Origin: Bacillus massilioanorexius
GTDB taxonomy: Bacteria; Bacillota; Bacilli; Bacillales; DSM-1321
DNA length: 23,310 nt
Direction of reading: 5' to 3'
NCBI RefSeq assembly: GCF_902374955.1
Contig: NZ_CABKRX010000099.1
Span: 1 to 23,310 of the forward strand
The notes under the pieces are model-generated. The model was not told the DNA's origin. It saw only the letters and a list, made by a program, of their open reading frames with translations, and ran no database searches. Each line of letters opens with the position of its first letter. The first letter of the stretch is position 1. The position numbers and the translations under genes are program-made. Of the stretch, positions 15,092-21,462 are shown piece by piece.

Positions 15092-15100
15092 TGATATTAT
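15092..15100 (+). promoter_or_regulatory. Extended -10 promoter for the small DUF3006-like gene
   Basis: TG-A-TATTAT (15092-15100) is an extended -10 element 36 bp before the start codon. The -35 region is weak, which is usual for extended -10 promoters. Confidence 0.4.
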
Positions 15101-15135
15101 TATTCTGCAATAAAGAATGACTAAGAGGTGTAAAT

Positions 15136-15315
15136 ATGTTGAGTGAAAAAATCGAAGGTAAAATTTATAATATTGAAGGTAATGTTGTTACATTTTCGAT
15201 AGATGGAACTCTTTATGATTTTCCAAAACAAATGCTTCCAAAGGAAGCAAAGGTAAACGATATTATTTTAATCTCTAAAGAATCAGTGAAAATTGTAGAT
15301 AAAGCATATAATTAA
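15136..15315 (+). CDS. Small DUF3006-like protein
   Basis: 59 residues, start MLSEKIEGKIYNIEGNVVTF and end SKESVKIVDKAYN. ATG 15136 follows AGAGG (15124-15128) by 7 bases. The pattern GKIYNIEGNVVTFSIDGTLY, then FPKQMLPKEAKVNDII, fits the small beta-barrel-like DUF3006 family (G-x-V-x-x-I-E-G-x-V-A-x-x, then P-x-x-L-P-x-x-x-x-x-G-D), whose role is unknown. Such proteins are often encoded near secreted nucleases, hydrolases or ComEA-like proteins; here a secreted lipase-like gene follows 346 bp later. It has its own promoter and terminator, which supports it as a real gene despite its small size. Confidence 0.75.
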   Translation: MLSEKIEGKIYNIEGNVVTFSIDGTLYDFPKQMLPKEAKVNDIILISKESVKIVDKAYN

Positions 15316-15346
15316 CATCTTCTTTTTGAAGGTGTTTTTTATTTTA
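15315..15346 (+). terminator. Intrinsic terminator of the small gene
   Basis: ACATCTTC (15315-15322) pairs with GAAGGTGT (15328-15335) with one G-U pair around five T, followed by a T-run. It overlaps the last base of the stop codon. Confidence 0.8.
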
Positions 15347-15661
15347 GTTATTTTGAGAGGTTATGGTGGATATTTAACAAAAATAAACGAGGGTAAATCC
15401 GAAAGACTCCTCCGAGTTTGATATAGGCATATTTTAATAGTTTTATGTTAGCCCTTTTTGATTATTTTAAAAAAAGATGAAGGAACTATTAATAAACAGC
15501 ATAAACATATTCTAGCGCTCGTGTAAAGAGTGACTATATAAAATTGGGAGGTATCGTATGAGATAGTTTCATAGCCTATATTTTAATGATTTTCAAGAGC
15601 AGATTTTGGGAATAGACAACGGTCTAAATCCAGTGCTTTTCTTAAAAAAGGAGGAGATTTT
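15347..15661. other. Long leader/intergenic region before the lipase gene
   Basis: About 315 bp. GAGG and CCTC near 15391-15413 can pair around GTAAATCCGAAAGACT, and AGACTCCTCCGAG there slightly resembles the start of the GC-rich structured repeats. A GGGAGG site near 15547 precedes a minimal ATG-AGA-TAG frame. I cannot assign a riboswitch or gene. Confidence 0.35.
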
Positions 15662-17263
15662 TTGAGAAATAGGTTAAAAAATTGTATGATTTTACTTGTA
15701 GCTATTTTAACATTTGCATTCATCGTCACACCATCTACTACTTCAGCAGGCATATTACAGCCTAAAGGAAAGTTAACACCCCCATCTGAAACCTTTACGC
15801 CAGGTGATTGGTTTCTCGGTAGCAAACCTCCAAATTATAGCTCTACTAAACCACCCATTGTATTTGTACAAGGTAAAAACGGAAGCTCGACAAGTTGGTA
15901 TGGAGAAACAGTTTATCATGGTATTAATGATATGTATACGAAAGCATATGAGGCTGGTTATCAAACAGTTTTCGTTCAGCTCTATGATGCTGCTGGGAAT
16001 GGTTCGTCCAATCAGTACAAAAACGGGCAATTGCTAGCAAGCATGTTAGGACAAATTAGTCGTCACTTTGGTGGACAAAAGGTCAACATTGTTGCTCATA
16101 GTAAAGGAGGTCCAGATACGCAAGCAGCTCTTGTTCACTACGGTGCTCACCAGTACGTGGGAAGAGTTATTACACTTGGATCTCCTCACCATGGTTCGAA
16201 TTTAGCAGATTTAGCCTATAGTTGGTGGGCTGGATGGCTCGGGTCATTACTTGGTCAAAAGGATGATGGCACCTACTCTTTACAAACTGGTCAAATGGCA
16301 CAGTTTCGATCAGTTACCGATAGTAATGCCAATTCTCGTAAAAATAACTATTATACTGTTGCTGGTACGGATAAAGGTCCTGCATTTTCGGCATTAGCTA
16401 CGGGAGGGCTATATTTATCCTCATACGGTGCAAATGATGGATTAGTAAATGAGTGGAGTACTAAACTACCTTATGGAATTCACTTATTTACGGATTCTAG
16501 CATAGATCATGACAATATACGAACAGGTACTAAGGTTTTCTCTAGAATTGAACCATACTTACGATCATCCTCAGTTGCTAGTGTAGCCAATTCGCTAAGC
16601 GATTCAGTATCCGATGAAACGATAACAACTGGCACATCACAATACGTACACGGTGGTCCGTTAGTTCAAAATGATTGGGTTGAACATAGTTTTTCTGTAG
16701 GAGATTCTAATACTGGAAATATTACGATTTTGACTGCTTCCAAAACTGCTAAAGTAGAAATTGTTTCACCTTCAGGAGTAATTAGTCCAGCCAAGACAGT
16801 TAAACAATCCAACTTTGATGAAGCGACAATCTTTTCAGGAGCAACGGCCCATACACTTTCTTTATCGAATATGGAAACAGGTAAATGGACTGTTAGAATG
16901 AAAACGCCAATGAAAAACGATGCGTATTTATTAACGACACAATATAGTGATTCTAAGCCATTTGTATTGGAAATGAAGGGTAAGATAAAGGAGAAAGGCC
17001 AACATTTTAAGGTGAAGACACCAGCTAACACGAGTATTCTTTCCAATGAAACAAACGTAAGTGTTCATTTGGTCGATGATAAAGGAAATGAAATTGGCAA
17101 ACGAGCTAAAGTTATGGATGAGAGTTCGAATTCATTTTCAGGAGTATTACCAGAAGTGCCTCAATCAGGCGTATATAATATGACGATTGATATAGTAGGT
17201 AAGAGCTCTTCTGGTGAACTTTTTAATAAAACGATTGTACGTTCTGTTTATATAGAAAAATAA
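15662..17263 (+). CDS. Secreted alpha/beta-hydrolase, lipase/esterase-like, with C-terminal beta domains
   Basis: 533 residues from a TTG with AAAGGAGGAG (15647-15656) just upstream. A Sec signal peptide spans residues 1-~28 (LLVAILTFAFIVTPSTTSA). The alpha/beta-hydrolase domain (~60-300) has IVFVQGKNGS near its start, the nucleophile Ser147 in VAHSKGG (Gly-x-Ser-x-Gly with Ala in the first place, as in B. subtilis LipA), TLGSPHHGS, a likely catalytic Asp259 in YGANDGLV and His283 in IDHDN. From ~325 to 533 two beta-sandwich-like regions follow, perhaps for substrate or wall binding. Likely an exported triacylglycerol lipase or esterase; a polyester (PHB-type) depolymerase is an alternative. 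Monocistronic, with a terminator downstream. Confidence 0.88.
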   Translation: MRNRLKNCMILLVAILTFAFIVTPSTTSAGILQPKGKLTPPSETFTPGDWFLGSKPPNYSSTKPPIVFVQGKNGSSTSWYGETVYHGINDMYTKAYEAGYQTVFVQLYDAAGNGSSNQYKNGQLLASMLGQISRHFGGQKVNIVAHSKGGPDTQAALVHYGAHQYVGRVITLGSPHHGSNLADLAYSWWAGWLGSLLGQKDDGTYSLQTGQMAQFRSVTDSNANSRKNNYYTVAGTDKGPAFSALATGGLYLSSYGANDGLVNEWSTKLPYGIHLFTDSSIDHDNIRTGTKVFSRIEPYLRSSSVASVANSLSDSVSDETITTGTSQYVHGGPLVQNDWVEHSFSVGDSNTGNITILTASKTAKVEIVSPSGVISPAKTVKQSNFDEATIFSGATAHTLSLSNMETGKWTVRMKTPMKNDAYLLTTQYSDSKPFVLEMKGKIKEKGQHFKVKTPANTSILSNETNVSVHLVDDKGNEIGKRAKVMDESSNSFSGVLPEVPQSGVYNMTIDIVGKSSSGELFNKTIVRSVYIEK

Positions 17264-17278
17264 AGCTGTTTTCTTATG

Positions 17279-17310
17279 AGCCATTTCTCTATTTGGGGAA
17301 ATGGTTTTTA
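17279..17310 (+). terminator. Intrinsic terminator of the lipase gene
   Basis: AGCCATTTC (17279-17287) pairs with GAAATGGTT (17298-17306) with one G-U pair, followed by a T-run. It is 15 bp after the stop codon. Confidence 0.75.
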
Positions 17311-17344
17311 GTTTTAGAATTAAAGGAGAATGGTTATTCATAAA

Positions 17345-17362
17345 CTGACATGAAGCTGTCAG
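17345..17362. promoter_or_regulatory. 18-bp perfect palindrome upstream of the YoaP-like gene
   Basis: CTGACA (17345-17350) and TGTCAG (17357-17362) form a perfect inverted repeat with a 6-base spacer, flanked by AAA and GTTT. It lies 100 bp before the YoaP-like start and could be an operator or a hairpin in the leader. Confidence 0.35.
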
Positions 17363-17417
17363 GTTTAATGTGTTAGAATATTGTAAATAGGTAGGGAAAG
17401 GTGTTATTTCAGAATAA

Positions 17418-17432
17418 TTATAATCATTGAAT
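17418..17432 (+). promoter_or_regulatory. -10 element within a degenerate PerR/Fur-like box
   Basis: TTATAATCATTGAAT matches the PerR consensus TTATAATnATTATAA at 12 of 15 positions and contains a perfect TATAAT (17419-17424). The first half is exact and the second degenerate. AT-rich sequence gives such matches by chance fairly often, so this is only a candidate for redox or metal control of the YoaP-like gene. Confidence 0.3.
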
Positions 17433-17465
17433 GAAAATAATAAACCAATCGTAGGGGGAGACAAA

Positions 17466-18218
17466 ATGAACATTGTAACTATTACTAAAGATAATATAGA
17501 ACACGAGCATATTTGCTGTGCTATTTCTAATAACAAAGATAGTCAGGTAATGGCTAAAAAATCATGGATGTCAGAACGATTTGAGGATGGACTAGTTTTT
17601 AAGAAAGGAGATGTACGCGGCAAATGCTTTATCGAGTATATACCTGCAGAAAAGGCATGGTGCCCAATTGAAGCAGATGACTATATGTATATTGATTGCT
17701 TTTGGGTATCAGGACAGTATAAAGGACAAGGTAATGCCAATTTGCTTCTAGATGAATGCATGAAAGATTGTAAGGAAAAAGGGAAAAAAGGCTTGGTTGT
17801 TCTTTCATCTCAGAAGAAAATGCCATTTTTGTCTGACTCTAGATACTTGAAATATAAAGGATTTAAATTGGCAGATTCAGTAAAGCCATTTGAACTCTTA
17901 TATTTAGCTTTTAATGAAGATTCCCACGTCCCTCGCTTTAAGGAAAATGCTAAAAAGCTTCATATTTCTAAGCCGGGATTTGTTTTGTATTTTTCTAAAC
18001 AGTGTCCTTTTACTGTAAAGTACGTACCACTTATTGAACAAGTTGCAATGGATAAGAATATACCGTTTACATCTATCCTTTTTGAAACGGCTGAGCAAGC
18101 ACAGAATGCTCCAGCACCTTGTACAAGCTTTTGCCTATTTTTCAACGGAGAATTTATCACGAATGAAATTCTGTCAGTTAAAAAATTTGAAAAACTAATA
18201 GCTGAAAAAGGTTTATAA
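17466..18218 (+). CDS. yoaP: YoaP-like N-acetyltransferase
   Basis: 250 residues, close to the length of B. subtilis YoaP. ATG 17466 is chosen because GGGGGAG (17454-17460) lies just upstream; the frame extends back to 17427 without a site. The N-terminal half is a GNAT domain with FWVSGQYKGQGNANLLLDEC as the acetyl-CoA loop (Q-Y-K-G-Q-G-N). From about residue 165 the C-terminal YoaP domain has KPGFVLYFSKQCPFTVKYVP, AEQAQNAPAPCTSFCLFFNG and EFITNEILSVKKFEKL. The QCPFT segment resembles a thioredoxin-like strand-helix start. The function of YoaP proteins is not established. A possible PerR-like box precedes it and a terminator follows. Confidence 0.85.
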   Translation: MNIVTITKDNIEHEHICCAISNNKDSQVMAKKSWMSERFEDGLVFKKGDVRGKCFIEYIPAEKAWCPIEADDYMYIDCFWVSGQYKGQGNANLLLDECMKDCKEKGKKGLVVLSSQKKMPFLSDSRYLKYKGFKLADSVKPFELLYLAFNEDSHVPRFKENAKKLHISKPGFVLYFSKQCPFTVKYVPLIEQVAMDKNIPFTSILFETAEQAQNAPAPCTSFCLFFNGEFITNEILSVKKFEKLIAEKGL

Positions 18219-18272
18219 GGAATACATACCATTGTGAATAAATGTATGATGTGTGATGACTCATAGTTTTCC

Positions 18273-18310
18273 ATCCACTTTACTTATTGGTAAAGTGGAT
18301 TTATTTTTTA
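18273..18310 (+). terminator. Intrinsic terminator of the YoaP-like gene
   Basis: ATCCACTTTAC (18273-18283) pairs perfectly with GTAAAGTGGAT (18290-18300), followed by TTATTTTTT. It lies 54 bp after the stop codon. Confidence 0.88.
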
Positions 18311-18338
18311 CGAAATACCAAAAGTGATTGTAAAAGTA

Positions 18339-18347
18339 TGGTAAAAT
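18339..18347 (+). promoter_or_regulatory. Possible extended -10 promoter for the GNAT operon
   Basis: TG-G-TAAAAT (18339-18347) lies 37 bp before the start at 18385, after the preceding terminator. No good -35 was found. Confidence 0.3.
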
Positions 18348-18384
18348 TTTTCGTGGAATGTTTTAAAATGGGGTGATATTTGAA

Positions 18385-18861
18385 ATGCAAATATTTACTA
18401 CAAAGGATATAGATAAGAAGAGCCTACTCGATTCTTTCATAACAAATTGGGGAAGTCCGCAAATGGTGATTTCAAGTGGAACATATAACTGCAGTGAATT
18501 AGATGGATTTGTTATGTTAGATGACGAAATGAAAATCATGGGCTTAATTACTTATTACATTTTAAAGAATGAATGTGAGATTATTTCGTTAGATAGTATG
18601 GAAGAAAATAAAGGTATTGGAACGAAGCTACTTGAAAAGGTAGAAGTAATGGCAAAAACAGTAGAATGTAACAAAGTAAAACTTGTTACGACTAATGATA
18701 ACCTTCGTGCATTAAAATTTTATCAAAAGCGTGATTATGTTTTGTCCAATATTTATTATAATGCTGTTTTGGAAGCAAGAAAGATTAAACCTGAAATCCC
18801 TTTAATAGGTGACCATGGCATTCCTATTAGAGATGAAATTGAATTAATGAAACTCATATAA
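18385..18861 (+). CDS. GNAT family N-acetyltransferase
   Basis: 158 residues, start MQIFTTKDIDKKSLLDSFIT. ATG 18385 is chosen with GGGGTGA (18370-18376) 8 bases upstream; a GTG at 18373 overlaps that site. The core GNAT region is DGFVMLDDEMKIMGLITYYI, CEIISLDSMEENKGIGTKLL (acetyl-CoA loop NKGIGT) and VKLVTTNDNLRALKFYQKRD. The C-terminal ~35 residues (KPEIPLIGDHGIPIRDEIEL) are a conserved tail in one group of Bacillus GNATs of unknown substrate. The next gene starts 32 bp downstream in the same direction, so these form an operon. Confidence 0.88.
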   Translation: MQIFTTKDIDKKSLLDSFITNWGSPQMVISSGTYNCSELDGFVMLDDEMKIMGLITYYILKNECEIISLDSMEENKGIGTKLLEKVEVMAKTVECNKVKLVTTNDNLRALKFYQKRDYVLSNIYYNAVLEARKIKPEIPLIGDHGIPIRDEIELMKLI

Positions 18862-18893
18862 AGCTGTTGTCAAGAAAAAGAAAGGAGAAGAAT

Positions 18894-19403
18894 ATGATAC
18901 AAATACGTCATGCTGATTTAGAAGATGTAAAAGGAATCATTAAAGTCTGCTCTGATGGACAAAGGGTAACGTATAAAGATTTGATAGCAGCAAATCATTT
19001 AGAGAAAGTTATTGAGGATTTTTACAATGAAGGTAGAATAACAAATGAAATCATTCATACGAATCAGGAATGGAATGGGTGGTTTGTAGCAATTGAGGGT
19101 GGGAATATTGTAGGTGCTGGTGGCGGTGGTTTTACCGAGAAGTCTGTTTCCGAATTGTTTGTTCTATATGTAGATCCTGATAGAAAAAGGGAAGGTATTG
19201 GTAGTCAATTGTTAGAAGCCATTACAAAAGATCAAATGGAACGTGGGGCAAATGAACAATGGGTTTCTGTAACTAAGGATAACTTTATGGGTATCAAGTT
19301 TTATGAAAAGGTAGGATTTAACTATTGTGGGGAGCGTCCAGCTTATGAGCTTCCAGAAGAGGCAGCATATGTTTCCCTACGCTATAAACGAGAACTGAAA
19401 TGA
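18894..19403 (+). CDS. GNAT family N-acetyltransferase
   Basis: 169 residues from ATG 18894, with AAAGGAG ending 6-7 bases upstream; the open frame extends to 18867 but has no site there. GNAT features are MIQIRHADLEDVKGIIKVCS, then SELFVLYVDPDRKREGIGSQ (acetyl-CoA loop R-K-R-E-G-I-G-S), then VSVTKDNFMGIKFYEKVGFN. A glycine-rich GAGGGGF precedes the core strand. It differs clearly from the GNATs on either side, so these are not recent duplicates. The substrate is unknown. Its stop lies 24 bp before the DUF1572 gene. Confidence 0.88.
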   Translation: MIQIRHADLEDVKGIIKVCSDGQRVTYKDLIAANHLEKVIEDFYNEGRITNEIIHTNQEWNGWFVAIEGGNIVGAGGGGFTEKSVSELFVLYVDPDRKREGIGSQLLEAITKDQMERGANEQWVSVTKDNFMGIKFYEKVGFNYCGERPAYELPEEAAYVSLRYKRELK

Positions 19404-19427
19404 ATTCAGAGAGAGGTGGCAACTTGT

Positions 19428-19934
19428 TTGAGCCATTTTGAGAAGGAATATCTAATACTAGTATTGAAGCAATTTATTCATTTTAAGGAACGGGCAGAAA
19501 AAGCCATTCTTCAATTAACTGTGGAAGAGTTGCATTGGAGGCCAAATGAGGAATCTAATAATATTGCAATAATCATCAAACATCTAAGCGGCAACATGCA
19601 ATCACGTCGGTCAGAATTTTTAACTACTGATGGTGAGAAGGCATCTAGAGATAGAGATTCGGAATTTTTGGATGATATATACAAAAAGGAAGATTTAATG
19701 AAAGCTTGGGAAGATGGTTGGAAATTGCTTTTTCAAACAATAGAAAACTTACAACCATCTGACTTACATAAAGAGATAACAATAAGGACGCAACCTTTAA
19801 GTGTCCTACAAGCAATACAAATTGAAGTAGCTCATATTAGTTATTATTTAGGTCAAATTATTTACATAGGAAAACAAATGAAGAATAAAGAATGGATTAC
19901 ACTGAGTATAATTGTATCAAGAAGTGGAGTATAA
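19428..19934 (+). CDS. DUF1572 / DinB-like four-helix protein
   Basis: 168 residues from TTG 19428, with GAGGTGG (19413-19419) 8 bases upstream; a GTG at 19416 lies inside that site. The sequence MSHFEKEYLILVLKQFIHFK, LHWRPNEESNNIAIIIKHLS and GNMQSRRSEFLTTDGEK fits DUF1572 of the DinB superfamily. Metal-ligand-type His residues are His52 (KHLSGN) and His136 (AHISYYLGQI), spaced as in DinB helices. DinB-like proteins include bacillithiol-dependent transferases and damage-inducible proteins; most DUF1572 members lack an assigned reaction. It continues the run of small accessory enzyme genes. Confidence 0.85.
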   Translation: MSHFEKEYLILVLKQFIHFKERAEKAILQLTVEELHWRPNEESNNIAIIIKHLSGNMQSRRSEFLTTDGEKASRDRDSEFLDDIYKKEDLMKAWEDGWKLLFQTIENLQPSDLHKEITIRTQPLSVLQAIQIEVAHISYYLGQIIYIGKQMKNKEWITLSIIVSRSGV

Positions 19935-19988
19935 ATGAAAAATTAAGAATAGTTACACTTCTGAGGGAGGAAAGGTGTTGAAATAAAA

Positions 19989-20539
19989 ATGAAGAAGATA
20001 CACATTTTAGGTGCATCTGGTTCAGGGACGACAACTCTTGCTTCTGCATTATCCAAAGTCATGCCATATGTTCAGTTAGATACAGATGATTATTATTGGA
20101 TTGAGAAGTTTTCTCAAAAAGAGAGATAGATGATAGGATTACCATGCTTCAAGAAGATCTATTAAAAAATGAGAAAGTAATTGTATCAGGGGTGTTATGT
20201 GGCTGGGGAGATAGAATAAAACACAATTTCGATTTAGTCATATTTCTGTGGATTCCACAAAATATTCGATTAGCAAGATTAGAACGTCGGGAAATTGACA
20301 GATATGGAGATGAAATTTGTGTAGGAGTTAGCAGATACAAAGAGTCTACAGCATTTTTAGAGTGGGCTTCTTTGTATGATAGAGCTGGAAACGAAGTAAG
20401 AAGTAAGTATTTGCACGAACAATGGATGTCCGAATTGAACTGCCCCATTTTACGACTTGAAGGGGATTATCCTGTTCAGAAACAAGTGGATAGGATATTA
20501 GAGTATTTGGACAAGAATAATAGCCATCCTTACAAGTAA
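19989..20539 (+). pseudogene. P-loop NTPase / adenylate-kinase-like protein, single-base frameshift
   Basis: ATG 19989 begins MKKIHILGASGSGTTTLASA and runs to an in-frame stop at 20127-20129. The same protein continues in another frame through 20539. Adding one A to the run of five at 20116-20120 joins them as FSQKREIDDRITMLQEDLLK, giving about 183 residues. The P-loop is GASGSGTTT (residues 8-16), with Thr in place of the usual Lys; I recall this as a feature of the family, not a defect. Later motifs are DTDDYYWI, SGVLCGWGD, FLWIPQNIRLARLERRE and RYGDEI. The substrate is not known; annotations of relatives vary (adenylate kinase, topology modulation protein). If the frameshift is genuine the gene is dead. 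Confidence 0.8.
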
Positions 20540-20565
20540 GTTTCAAGTTGAAATTAGATTCCATA

Positions 20566-20623
20566 TTTTGTGATAATGAGAAAAATTACCATCTATGTAA
20601 TTATGATCTTTTTGTGACAATGA
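20566..20623 (+). promoter_or_regulatory. Two direct repeats TTTTGTGAYAATGA
   Basis: TTTTGTGATAATGA (20566-20579) and TTTTGTGACAATGA (20610-20623) agree at 13 of 14 positions and start 44 bp apart, about four helical turns. Each holds TGTGA, the half-site of Crp/Fnr-type boxes. Between them is a further inverted repeat, AATTAC (20584-20589) and GTAATT (20597-20602). They lie upstream of a Crp/Fnr-family gene. Confidence 0.45.
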
Positions 20624-20645
20624 ACGGGTAAGATAACGTTCATTG
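20618..20645 (+). promoter_or_regulatory. 9-bp perfect inverted repeat, candidate operator
   Basis: CAATGAACG (20618-20626) and CGTTCATTG (20637-20645) are exact inverted copies separated by 10 bp. The right arm runs into the extended -10 element (TG at 20644-20645), so a protein bound here would probably block RNA polymerase. A natural candidate is the Crp/Fnr-type protein encoded just downstream. Confidence 0.55.
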
Positions 20646-20652
20646 ATATAAT
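20644..20652 (+). promoter_or_regulatory. Extended -10 promoter of the Crp/Fnr-family gene
   Basis: TG-A-TATAAT is a perfect extended -10 at 20644-20652. It lies 16 bp before ATG 20669, so the mRNA leader would be very short. The region 17 bases upstream is a poor -35. Confidence 0.55.
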
Positions 20653-20668
20653 ACAATCGGTGATATAT

Positions 20669-21340
20669 ATGAGAGAGCATTTTTGTTTTTTATTAAATAC
20701 CCCATTGTTCGAAAATATAAAATGTCATGATGAGCTAGAGCATATGCTTACATGTATAGGAGCATATACTGTTTCTTTTTCTAAGGGAGATTATATCTCT
20801 TTATCTGGTGAGTCTTTGCGCTGTATTGGACTTGTCGTTACAGGAACGGTTCATATGTTAAAAGAGGATATATGGGGAAGTAAAGCAATCTATATGATCA
20901 TACATGAAAAAGAGGTCTTTGGAGAAACGTTTATTTGTAGTAGTCATTTTTCTGCCACTGTATCTTTTTATGCTGCAACTGATTGTAAGATATTATTTAT
21001 GCCTTTTAAAAAGGTTATGTATACTTGTTCAAGGGCATGTACATTTCATCATCAATTAATCGAAAATATGGTTACGCTTATTGCTAATAAGAATGTTCAA
21101 TTAATGGAAAAAATGGAAATCATGTCAAAAAGAACATTGCGGGAAAAAATACTAACATATTTATCTCAGCAAGCTTTGATCAATGGAAGTACCTATATAG
21201 TATCCCCGATGAGCAGGCTAGAGATGGCGGATTATTTTTGTGTGAACCGAAGTGCGTTGACGAGGGAATTATCAAATATGAAGCTTGAAGGTTTGTTAGA
21301 TTATGATAAGAATACATTCCGATTGCTAAAGCCATTATAA
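20669..21340 (+). CDS. Crp/Fnr-family transcription regulator
   Basis: 223 residues, start MREHFCFLLNTPLFENIKCH. ATG 20669 is preferred, with GGTG (20659-20662) 6 bases upstream; a GTG at 20660 overlaps it. Residues ~10-125 form a cyclic-nucleotide-binding-type beta-roll (FSKGDYISLSGESLRCIGLV, then GETFICSSHFSATVSFYAAT). The C-terminal winged helix has RTLREKILTYLSQ and SRLEMADYFCVNRSALTREL as helix-turn-helix. Several Cys residues occur, but not the ordered cluster of iron-sulfur Fnr. The next gene is hcp, so a role like that of HcpR, a Crp/Fnr regulator of hcp in anaerobes responding to nitric oxide or nitrite, is plausible; this is inferred only from position. Confidence 0.88.
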   Translation: MREHFCFLLNTPLFENIKCHDELEHMLTCIGAYTVSFSKGDYISLSGESLRCIGLVVTGTVHMLKEDIWGSKAIYMIIHEKEVFGETFICSSHFSATVSFYAATDCKILFMPFKKVMYTCSRACTFHHQLIENMVTLIANKNVQLMEKMEIMSKRTLREKILTYLSQQALINGSTYIVSPMSRLEMADYFCVNRSALTRELSNMKLEGLLDYDKNTFRLLKPL

Positions 21341-21385
21341 AATCGCACAGTATGTTGCAAATGCAACATACTGTGCGATTTTTTT
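21339..21385 (+). terminator. Very strong terminator between the regulator and hcp
   Basis: A 20-bp perfect stem (21339-21358 with 21363-21382; centre GTATGTTGC-AAAT-GCAACATAC) is followed by T residues. It overlaps the regulator's stop codon. It means hcp should have its own promoter in the 80 bp that follow; none is obvious by eye. Confidence 0.92.
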
Positions 21386-21462
21386 ATCCTATTCTTAATG
21401 AGAGAAAACGTCTTAAACGAATAAATGTCAATCTATCAAGGTGTTAGAAGGAGTAGGAGATT

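Larger units (their letters stand above)
14827..15135. other. Intergenic region with two terminators and a promoter
   Basis: About 310 bp. It contains the GNAT terminator, the isolated 15-bp hairpin, an AT-rich stretch with no recognisable gene on either strand, and the extended -10 promoter of the small gene at 15136. Confidence 0.5.

Noticed and set aside
16666..17046. Minus-strand 126-codon frame inside the lipase gene
   Set aside because: Shadow frame; the plus strand encodes a continuous protein with signal peptide and catalytic residues.
20149..20564. Minus-strand frames over the P-loop gene
   Set aside because: The plus strand here continues a recognised family after one frameshift, so the minus frames are shadows.
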